Below are positions 23,381 through 35,000 of a DNA stretch of 64,000 bases, piece after piece; position 1 is the first letter of the stretch, and each line of letters opens with the position of its first letter. Source of the DNA: Pteria penguin (Eukaryota; Mollusca; Bivalvia; Pterioida; Pteriidae); NCBI GenBank assembly GCA_035048485.1, contig CM068590.1:6640329-6704328 (forward strand). Reading direction: 5' to 3'. The position numbers and the translations under genes were made by a program. Below the pieces are notes generated by a model. It saw only the letters and a list, made by a program, of their open reading frames with translations. It did no database searches and was not told the origin of the DNA.

Positions 23381-23464
23381 TTTGAGTGAGTCATCTTGAT
23401 AAAGGCCATTGGCCGAAACGTTGAATAAAGAGCTTCAACTAACAGATAAAAAAGGTTCTGGTTA

Positions 23465-24010
23465 ATTGAGTTTTTGTTTTTGGTTTAATTTTTATCTTAT
23501 TTTTGTTTTGTTTGTATTGGTTTTGGTTTAACTTTTATATTTTTGTTTTGTTTGTATTGGTTTTGGTTTAATTCATATCTTATTTCTGTTTTCTTTGTAT
23601 TGGTTTTGGTTTAATTTTTATCTTATTTTTGTTTTGTTTGTATTGGTTTTGGTTTAATTTTTATCTTATTTTTGTTTTGTTTGTATTGGTTTTGGTTTAA
23701 TTTTTATCTTATTTTTGTTTTGTTTGTATTGGTTTTGGTTTAATTTATCATATTATTTTGTTTTGTTTGTATTGGTTTTGGTTTAATTTTTATCTTATTT
23801 TTGTTTTGTTTGTATTGGTTTTGGTTTAATTTTGATCTTATTTGTTTTCTTTGTATTGGTTTTGGTTTAATTTTTGTCTTATTTTTGTTTGTTTGTATTG
23901 TTTTTCGTTTAAATTTTATCATATTTTTGTTTTGTTTGTATTGGTTTTGGTTTAATTTTTATCTTATTTTTGTTTTGTTTGTGTTGGTTTTGGTTTGCTT
24001 TGGATATTTT
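23465..24010. repeat. Minisatellite, about 43-bp unit, T-rich
   Basis: About a dozen units built on TTGTATTGGTTTTGGTTTAA followed by a TTATCTTATTTTTGTTTTG-type segment. Confidence 0.9.
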
Positions 24011-25600
24011 TGTTTGTTTATTTTTGTTTCATTATTTGAGGGGTTTTTTGGGGGGAGGGGGGATTTGAGGGAGGGAGTGTTTGTCGTTTTGTTTTGTTTG
24101 GTTTTTTTTTTTTTTTTGGTGGGGGGGGGGTTCCCAACAGCCCCTTCCGGAAAAATTCTGGATCCGCGTGCTTAAGTATCTTGTCTTTTACACGAAACAA
24201 TAACGACCATACTTCGATTCAATGTAACAGGTGCATGCCTCATTTTATTTGTAAGTGAAATGAATTCACTCTGATTGAAACCAGATCTTTGTTCTGCTCC
24301 TCGACTTGTCCCATAGCGGTAAAGATCTGGCGAAAGTCGTGTACGAGTCACGTACTGGTGAACTCTTATGACGCTTAAGTCAGCCAGTCAATCAATCGGT
24401 TAATAAAAAGTAGTATCGTGTGTAGCCATTATTAGTCAAACATCTTGATGACTTACTATTTCTGTAATTCAACCTTTATCGAGTCTGTGAAATCTTGCAA
24501 AATTCACTTACAGTTTTATTAGGCGATTTGAAATTCGGTTTTGTCACCTGACCGTGAAAGCTTCCGGTCAAGTTACAGAAACGTGAAATTGTTGTATTCA
24601 TTGTAAGATCTCCACCCCGCCCCCCCCCCCCCCCCCCCCAAAAAAAATAAATAAAATAATAATAAGAAGAAGAAGAAATTAAAAATAAAACTTAATTTAA
24701 AAAAATAGAAAACACACACACATAAAACAGAAACAAAGACAAAAGAAAACAAAATTAGCATAAGGAAACAAGGCTTAAGCAAATAATTAGTCATATGAAC
24801 AATTGTCTAAATTTGATATATTGGCAAAGTTTTAAGCACTTTAAACGGGCCCCAAAAATCTCCAATACAAAATGACTATTTTGATGAAGCCTCATCAATA
24901 ACAGATTTTAGATTAATATGAAAACATTTAATGATATCAACATTACAGAAAAAAAACCACAAGGCATAGGTAAAAAGAAGAAGAAGAAAAAAAATCCAAA
25001 AAAAAAAAAAATCAGGCTTTATCAAAAAGATCACATCGACAATGCATTTCCTTAGCAGTTCTCCTTCTGTTGACCACCACATTCCTTGGTGTTCCTAATT
25101 TAAAAAAAGACATTTTAATCAACAACAGGAACAATGGATATGTGTATATGAAGTCATACTGGGAGTCCCTGAGTCCGTTACGGTGAACGTGGTCCATGAT
25201 GAATTGCCAGTTCCACCTCGTCAGTCACGTGGTTCCTATCCATCACACATTAGCCTTACATATACAATGTATCGTGCTACGTCAGTATTAACAGAATAGA
25301 GAAAAGAAAGGACGAAAGAGGTATGTGCATTGAAAACAAGAAACCTAAATGTAATGAATTTACCATATTTCCCGAAAATCTTTTGACTTTTCCCTCTTTT
25401 TGCCTAGAACACATTCAACATATCATGAATGATTCTTCTTTCGCCCGCATTTCGGAGGGGGGATCTTATTTATTTAAATATTAATATAATATATATTTGA
25501 TAATATAAATATAATCTACTTCTTAATTTAATATTGTTTTAATTGCCATTAGACTTAAACGGTATGTAGCGATATTGTTTATTTATTAATTTACCTATTT
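24011..25600. other. Homopolymer-rich intergenic DNA
   Basis: No gene seen. G-rich runs at about 24040-24130, a long C-run at about 24613-24640, and A-rich stretches to 25010. At about 24268-24336 there is a diverged relative of the small inverted-repeat element at 52408-52522, with the shared GTAAAGATCTGGCGAA-type core. Confidence 0.6.
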
Positions 25601-25659
25601 GCATTTCTTTATTTATTCATTTAGATTTTTGTATTCATGTTTTAGGGGGAGTTGTTTTG

Positions 25660-25890
25660 TTTTTGCGGGGTTTTCGTTGGGGGGGGGGGGAGGGGGGGTG
25701 TTTGTTTGTTTGTTTTGTTTTGGGGGTTTTTTTTTTTGGTTTTTTTTGTTGGGGGGGGGGGGGTTGGGTTCTGAGGTTTTGTTTGTTTGTTTGGGGTTTT
25801 TTTTTAGTTTGTTGTTTGTTTGTTTGTTTGGTTTTGTTTTTTGGTTTGTTTGTGTTTGTTTTTGTTTTTTTGGTTTTTTTTTTGTTTTAA
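25660..25890. repeat. G/T-rich tract with long G-runs
   Basis: Runs of ten or more G at about 25680-25697 and 25750-25764 are separated by T-rich and GTTT sequence. Coding in this stretch is not credible. Confidence 0.85.
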
Positions 25891-27215
25891 ATCTGTCCTC
25901 ATCTTTAAAGTTCAGTGTAATGAAGCTGAAGGAAATTCACAATTCTACTCGGCCACAGATGATCCGTCCAATGATGGAAACATTGTTCACCATCTGAAAA
26001 GTTTCCAAACACTGAAACTTTACAGAATTATTTTGTTAGTGAGAGGAGTTTGTGTTATTATAGGACAATATCGTAATGTGTTCACCTGGTTAGTGATTCA
26101 GACATTTGGGAGAGGCTGAAAACGATAAATTTATAACAAATGTAACGATTTATAACGATAAAGACATCGTCAAATCGCTACCGATGAAATATTTTCCTGC
26201 AATATGGTGTCAATGGTTCTTGTCCACAGTTGACAATGTTTACTGCACAAGCATGGACATGTCCTTATAATGGTTGTTCTGAGATATTTTGAAAGAAATT
26301 TAGATTTTGATGTTTCAGAGCAGAGGTGTACCTGGACTCGAAAGGTGTTGGGGCACAATTTGTAAATCTCAATTTAGAAGTTAGAATTGCATCAGCCTCA
26401 AATGAAAACTGAAAAGTGAAAAGGAAAACCTCGTTTTGTTTAATTTGATACCAATTTTTCGGATTTTATGAGAAAAATTAAATAAAGCTTTTGGGGAATT
26501 TCTTGTGGAATTTGTGATGAGAATTCATACTTCAATTTAATCATTCTGCGAAAATTGGAAGAGGGTGTAAATGGGGAGGGCCCAAACCCATTTGTGCCAC
26601 CCTCTTTCAGCGTACATGTTTGAAAGAGGGAGCATCGGGGAAACGAGCTTCTTTTGTGTAACTTAAAATTGAACATAATGCATAGAATATAATATATACA
26701 TGCAATATATCTATCAACATTCTTCGTTTGTCATTCGAATCCCAAATATGAGATAAAGATTGTGCTTTTAAACATAATTATTTTGTAATGAATAAACAAC
26801 AAAACACTCGATTGTCCACAAATTTTCGGCTGCGTGGCCTTTATCAAGTGGGAAATATTGAAAACAGAATATCAAGTTATGTGCATATTGCTGGAGTATG
26901 AAAGCGTAACTCAGGTTATGTGAGGTATTAAGAACGCTTTTGGTTTTGTTGTTTATTCTTTACTACTTCCCTATGGAGGACTTTCATATAATTAGTATTT
27001 TGTAATGATTCTTTATCGTATAACTGACTGGGAATGAATTTAACATAGACGCCTCAGAGATTTGTTACATTGCGGACTGCTCTCAGATCCATCATTTTCA
27101 TGACATCGACACTAGCGAGGTTCATTAAAATCCATAATATGAGGTCACTCACTGTTCTTTATCTTATTTCTTGTCTTACGTCACTTGTATGGCCATTACA
27201 TTTGTCTGCTGCTTC
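25891..27215. other. Intergenic, no gene seen
   Basis: Unique-looking AT-rich DNA. A ribozyme-like motif on the minus strand at 26821-26850 is described among the findings. Confidence 0.5.
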
Positions 27216-27219
27216 GTGA

Positions 27220-30200
27220 TATTCTTACAGTGACTGTAAGATACAGTCACATTCTTACAGTGACTGTAAGATGCAGTCACATCCTTTTGCTGAACAGTAA
27301 TTACAACCATACTCTTAAGGTGACCGTTATATACAGCAATATTCATATAATCACCATCATATACAGCAATAACCTTATAGTGACCGTTATATACAGCAAT
27401 ATTCATATAATCATATCATATACAGCAATAACCTTATAGTGACCGTTATATACAGCAATATTCATATAATCACCATCATATACAGCAATAACCTTATAGT
27501 GACCGTTATATACAATAATAACCTTATAGTGACCGTTATATACAGCAATATTTATATAATCACCATCATATACAGCAATAACATTATAGTGACCGTTATA
27601 TACAATAATAACCTTATAGTGACCGTTATATACAGCGATATTCATATAATCACATCATATATAGCAATAACCTTATAGTGGCCGTTATATACAGCAATAT
27701 TCATATAATCACATCACATACAGCAATAACCTTATAGTGACCGTTATATACAGCAATATTCATATAATCACATCACATACAGCAATACGCTTATAGTGAC
27801 CGTTATATACAGCAATATTCATATAATCACCATCATATACAGCAATAACCTTATAGTGACCGTTATATACAGCAATATTCATATAATCACCATCATATAC
27901 AGCAATAACCTTATAGTGACCGTTATATACAGCAATATTCATATAATCACATCACATACAGCAATAAGCTTATAGTGACCGTTATATACAGCAATATTCA
28001 TATAATCACATCACATACAGCAATAACCTTATAGTGACCGTTATATACAGCAATATTCATATAATCACATCACATACAGCAATAAGCTTATAGTGACCGT
28101 TATATACAGCAATATTCATATAATCACATCACATACAGCAATAACCTTATAGTGACCGTTATATACAGCAATATTCATATAATCACATCACATACAGCAA
28201 TAAGCTTATAGTGACCGTTATATACAGCAATATTCATATAATCACATCATATACAGCAATAACCTTATAGTGACCGTTATATACAGCAATATTCATATAA
28301 TCACATCACATACAGCAATAACCTTATAGTGACCGTTATATACAGCAATATTCATATAATCTCATCATATACAACAATAACCTTATAGTGACCGTTATAT
28401 ACAGCAATATCATTTTAGTTACCGTTATATACAATAATATCCTTATAGTCACCGTTATATACAGCAATATTCATATAATCACCATCATATACAGCAATAA
28501 CCTTATAGTGACCGTTATTTACAATAATATCTTTATAGTGACCGTTATCTACAGCTATATCCTTATAATGACAGCTATATACAGAAATATACTTAAAGTG
28601 ACCATTATATACAGCAATAGCCTTATAGTGACCGTTATATACCGTAATATCCTTATAGTGACCGTTATATACAGTTATATCTTTATAGTGACAGCTATAT
28701 ACAGAAATATATTTACAGTGACCTTTATATACAGCAATAGTTTTATAGTGACCGTTATATACAATAATATCCTTATAGTGACCGTTATATACAGCAATAT
28801 TCGTATAATCATCATCATATACAGCAATAACCTTATAGTGACCGTTATATACAGCAATATTCATATAATCACCATCATATACAGCAATAACCTTATAGTG
28901 ACCGTTATATACAGCAATATTCATATAATCATATCATATACAGCAATAACCTTATAGTGACCGTTATATACAGCAATATTCATATAATCACCATCATATA
29001 CAGCAATAACCTTATAGTGACCGTTATATACAATAATAACCTTATAGTGACTGTTATATACAGCAATATTTATATAATCACCATCATATACAGCAATAAC
29101 ATTATAGTGACCGTTATATACAATAATAACCTTAAAGTGACCGTTATATACAGCAATATTCATACAATCACGTCATATATAGCAATAACCTTATAGTGGC
29201 CGTTATATACAGCAATATTCATATAATCACATCACATACAGCAATAACCTTATAGTGACCGTTATATACAGCAATATTCATATAATCACATCACATACAG
29301 CAATAACCTTATAGTGACCGTTATATACAGCAATATTCATATAATCTCATCATATACAACAATAACCTTATAGTGACCGTTATATACAGCAATATTCATA
29401 TAATCACATCATATACAGCAATAACCTTATAGTGACCGTTATATACAATAATATCCCTATAGTGACCGTTATATACAGCAATATTCATATAATCACATCA
29501 TATACAGCAATAACCTTATAGTGACCGTTATATACAATAATAACCTTATAGTGACCGTTATATACAGCAATATTCATATAATCACCATCATATACAGCAA
29601 TAACCTTATAGTGACCGTTATATACAATAATATCCCTATAGTGACCGTTATATACAGCAATATTCATATAATCACATCATATACAGCAATAACCTTATAG
29701 TGACCGTTATATACAATAATATCCCTATAGTGACCGTTATATACAGCAATATTCATATAATCACCATCATATACAGCATAAACCTTATAGTGACCGTTAT
29801 ATACAGCAATATTCATATAATCATATCATATACAGCAATAACCTTATAGTGACCGTTATATACAGCAATATTCATATAATCACCATCATATACAGCAATA
29901 ACCTTATAGTGACCGTTATATACAATAATAACCTTATAGTGACCGTTATATACAGCAATATTCATATAATCACCATCATATACAGCAATAACCTTATAGT
30001 GACCGTTATATACAGCAATATTCATATAATCACATCATATATAGCAATAACCTTATAGTGGCCGTTATATACAGCAATATCATTATAGTGACCATTATGT
30101 ACAATGATATCCTTATAGTGGCCGTTATATACAGCAATATTCATATAATCACATCATATACAGCAATAACCTTATAGTGACCGTTATATACAGCAATATC

Positions 30201-31985
30201 ATTATAGTGACCACTATGTACAATGATATCCTTATAGTGACCGTTATATACAGCAATATTCATATAATCACCATCATATACAGCAATAACCTTATAGTGA
30301 CCGTTATATACAGCAATATTCATATAATCACCATCATATACAGCAATAACCTTATAGTGACCGTTATTTACAATAATATCTTTATAGTGACCGTTATCTA
30401 CAGCTATATCCCTATAATGACAGCTATATACAGAAATATACTTAAAGTGACCATTATATACAGCAATAGCCTTATGGTGACCTTTATATACCGTAATATC
30501 CTTATAGTGACCGTTATATACAATTATATCCTTATAGTGACAGCTATATACAGAAATATACTTAAAGTGACCTTTATATACAGCAATAGCCTTATAGTGA
30601 CCGTTATATACCGTAATATCCTTATAGTGACCGTTATATACAGTTATATCCTTATAGTGACAGCTATATACAGAAATATACTTACAGTGACCTTTATACA
30701 CAGCAATAGCCTTATAGTGACCGTTATATACAGTAATATACTTAGTGACCGTAATATACAGTTATATCCTCATAGTGACAGCTATATACAGAAATATACT
30801 CACAGTGAGCTTTATATACAGCAATAGCCTTATAGTAACCGTTATATACAGTAATATACTTATAGTGACTGTTATATACAGTAATAAACTAATATTGACC
30901 GTTATATACAGCAATATCCAATGGTGACCTTATATGCAGCAATATCTTTATAGTGGCCGTTATATTCATCAATATCCTTATAGTGGTCGTTATATACAGC
31001 AATATCCTTATAGTGACCGTTACATACAGTAATATTTTATAGTGACCGTTATATACAGTAAAATCCTTATGGTGACCGTTATACACAGTTATATACTTAT
31101 AGTGACGTTATATACAGCAATATCCTAATAGTGACCGTTATATACAGTAATATACTTATAGTGACCGTAATATACGGTTATATCCTCATAGTGACAGCTA
31201 TATACAGAAATATACTTACAGTGACCTTTACATACAGCAATAGCCTTATAGTAACCGTTATATACAGCAATATCCTTATAGTGACTGTTATATACAGTAA
31301 TAAACTAATATTGACCGTTATATACAGCAATATCCTATGGTGACCGTTATATGCAGCAATATCTTTATAGTGGCCGTTATATTCATCAATATCCTTACAG
31401 TGGTCGTTATATACAGCAATATCCTTATAGTGACCGTTACATACAGTAATATTTTATAGTGACCGTTATATACAGTAATATCCTTATGGTGACCGTTATA
31501 CACAGTAATATACTTATAGTGACGTTATATACAGCAATATCCTAATAGTGACCGTTATATACAGTAATTTATCACATGTTTTGGCATTTTATGCAACGGA
31601 ATATCGCTATGAATCGCCAAGGCTCGGGATATAAAACAAACAACTCGTTTCATAAATACCATATGAAATGAGATTCATTTCAGATCCTACATATCCTTAT
31701 AGTGACCGTTATATGGAGCAATATCCTTACAGTGACCATTTTGTACAGCAATATCCTTATGGTGACCGTTATACACAGTATTATCTTTATAGTGACTGTT
31801 ACAGTAATATCATTACAGTGACCGTTATATACAGTAATATCCTAAAAGGGACCGATATATACAGCAATATCATTGTAGTAACCGTTAATTACAACAATAT
31901 TGCTAAAGCAACCGTAATTTAAAGATATATCCTTGCAGTGACTTTTTATACTTACCGTTATATTCAGCAATATCTTTCAAATGAT
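27220..31985. repeat. 4.7-kb satellite array of 30-bp units
   Basis: Units follow the pattern TATAGTGACCGTTATATACA plus AGCAATAACCT-type endings, roughly 140-150 copies. Across 27300-30150 two variants alternate, the CCTTATAGTGACCGTTATA type and the TTCATATAATCACCATCATA type, making a 60-bp higher-order unit. A block of single-type units at about 28510-28790 recurs at 30360-30690, and a block at about 30889-31100 recurs about 420 bp further on. The last copies (31690-31985) are diverged. Because the unit is 30 bp, both strands stay open for long stretches; none is taken as a gene. Confidence 0.95.
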
Positions 31986-32064
31986 TGATATATTCAGCAG
32001 CATGAAGATACAAGTTCTATGTAATGATTAAATAATGTTGAATTTGTATTTTGTAGATCACAGA

Positions 32065-35000
32065 ATGAAGACGGTCTTCCTCTGTGTGCTAGCGCTGTCC
32101 GCCACGTCTGTACTATCACAGCAATGTGGACCACACTGTAAGTTTACAAGCCAAAATATGGGAATCCATCTGGAACTCTATTCCTTATATAAATCTTATA
32201 TGATATCGTGAATTTGTTGCCTTTTCGTTATAGTGGAAGTGCCATCGCACTGACAAAGGGAACACCCACATTTATCTTAAATATCTACATATGCCGTATA
32301 AATGGCCTTATACAGTGCGACACAGGTAGAAGCGTACATTGTACTTGCCTATAAACACAGCAAATCCAAATTTGATCATGACTGGGGTGTCAAGTAAGAT
32401 TTACTGAAACGAATCGGAGCCACCTCAGTTCACATCCTTACGTGATATAGCCCGTTCATTTCAAACGGTCAAAGGATTGCGATCACGTACTTTTCTGGGA
32501 TCTTTTCGTCGCATGCGTGCAAAGGAAAGACCAGAGAATGAATGAATGGCACTTTTCCGAGAACTAAAAGTACACGTAGTTTTTAGTTTTCCCCCTTGAA
32601 CTTATCGATTACAACAGATACCATACGAATAAGAACAAAGCACGGTGGTGGTAGGAAGATCGACATGACCAAATTTGTACTAGGAATAATACACATTACG
32701 GGAAATAATATTTTGTTTATTTTGACATATAGATCTGGAAATTGTTACGAGTCCGTCAAATATGTCAATCCTTGATAATATCAGTGTGTCGCGGACTTAC
32801 GGACATAAGTTAGCGTCGAGGCCTGATTACACGGTGGCTGCGATAATTTTGTGCGGTTTCTAGGCCGCAAAACCATCAAATTGCAGTGGCTTCTCGTGGG
32901 CAATGCACCCTTTGTCTACCACCACCGGGACAAAGCTCTTGACCTGTGGTCTCTAGACCCTTCACCCCCTCTAACCCAAAACCCTGGATCCTCCCCTTGA
33001 TATAAGTACTCAGTTGAAGCCCAAATTAGAAATTACATAATATATGTGCTTCATTTACATTTTCTAAACCTTCTAATACTGAAAGAATGAAAATTAAGAT
33101 ATAGATTTTATACTGTTTTCTATTCATACAATGTAATATTGCAGTGCGTAAAAAATAAGTTGATAGCTGGATAACGTAGTAAGAAAATACAAAGAGAGAT
33201 TCGAACATTTTCGGAACGTATTTCTCTGGGTTTTGTTTTAAGGAATAAATAAGGCTTCCGAAGTACATTCATTATGATACCAAATCTGTAACAATTTAAA
33301 CCACAAAATGCCCATAACCTTGAAAGTTTTATTGGTGTTTTATTCTTCATATTTCAGACTGTGGCCCTGAATGTTGCGTGAGTATCATTTATAATTCATC
33401 ATAATTTGCTTTAAAAACTGAACAGCATATCTGTCATTCTTTCGTTGTTAAACTTGATGAATGTTTCTTTGTTTAAAGGATCAACATGTACAAATTTCTT
33501 AAACCATGAAGGAAAAAGAAGAAATTAATGTTTGTTTCATCCATGAAAATATTAAATTATTTTACTTGTGAAATGAATTTGAAAAGAGTTTCACTTACTC
33601 ATCTACTCTAATTGAGTGATCGTCAAATGCCCGACATCACACTTTTTTGGCACACTTGTTCATTATGACGTCATAAATAAATGGCCCGTAAAACATCAAT
33701 TTAACTATGACGTCACAATGGAACTACGTAATGGGGGTGGTAAAAGTTGGATCTGGCGATCCCTCAATTAAGTATGCATGACGCATATGATTACTACCTG
33801 TGGACTATAGGTTCCCGCGGGTTTTAAGTCATATAATCTATAATAATTGTACTTAAATCTAAATTACCGTTATTTACCGTTACCTTCTGAGCAAATTCAT
33901 TCTTAATTTGTGGAGTTATTCCGGCATTGCCGAGGTACTACTGTTCAAACGCTTTTGCAACAATGTAAAGCCTACGCAACAAATTTGCGACCTCAAGTAT
34001 CCACTAAGTGTTAATGAAATACTTAGATATTTACAGGAAGGTCCTGGGTCCGACTCCCGTCGTGTGCATACCGGTGTACTGTCTTTCGGATGAGACGATA
34101 AGAACCGAGGTCCCGTGGTACTTAACACCACCCTCACTCCTTCGGTTGGGTCCTTTACAAAGATATAAATTTGTATGCAATATATAAGACAGATGATGTC
34201 ACCATATAGATCTACAATGTATATGAAAGAATCGTGGAGCGACGTAAAACAAAAATCAATCAATCTACAGTAGCTGGGTAGCTAACTAGTGACGTCATCG
34301 CGTCATTAGATACCTTGGCTGCATGTAGATGTACTAAAGGTATATTGATGAATTATTGATACGATCCGGTAAGTAAATGATCAGTACATTGAAATATGAG
34401 TCACATGTTCATTGTGCATGTGTTTTATATTATTGAAAATGTTGAATTGCAAACACTCAGCGTCAGAATAACATTTTTATGAAGGAATTCCCCCCTAAAC
34501 CGCGACCCTTGGCAGTTTTCAGATAATCCCGAGTTTTTATGAAGGAATTCCCTCTGAACCGCAACCCCTTGGCCGTCTGTTAATTCCGAGTTTAATGAAT
34601 GAATTCGTTTTGATACGCGACCCCTTGGTGGTCTCCGGAAAATCCCGAGTTTTTATGCATGAATTCCCTCTGAACCGCGACCCTTGGTCACCTTCGGATA
34701 ATCCCGAGTTTTTGAGAATGATTTTCTCTGAACCACGACCCCTTGGAGGTCTCCGGAAAATTCCGAGTTTTAATGAATGAATTCCAGTGAACTGCGATCC
34801 CTTGGCGGTCTACGGTTAAACCCGAGTTTTTGAGAATGAATTCCCTCTGAACCGTGACCCCTTTGGGGTTTCCGGTTAATTACGAGATTTTAAGAATGAA
34901 TCCCCTCTGACCAAAACCCACACGTCGCCGATATAAAACTGTCTTTTAATGGTAATAGGATATCCGACTTTAGTTCTGCTTGATTATAGATTTTAATCAC

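Noticed and set aside
25599..26119. Hydrophobic open frame that could be taken for a membrane protein
   Set aside because: Glycine-phenylalanine-valine content comes from G and T runs; no start context, splice signals or family match.
27439..31343. Long open frames on both strands rich in VTVIYSN and VYNGHYK
   Set aside because: They follow from a 30-bp repeat without stops in several frames; they break wherever the unit length changes and exist on both strands at once.
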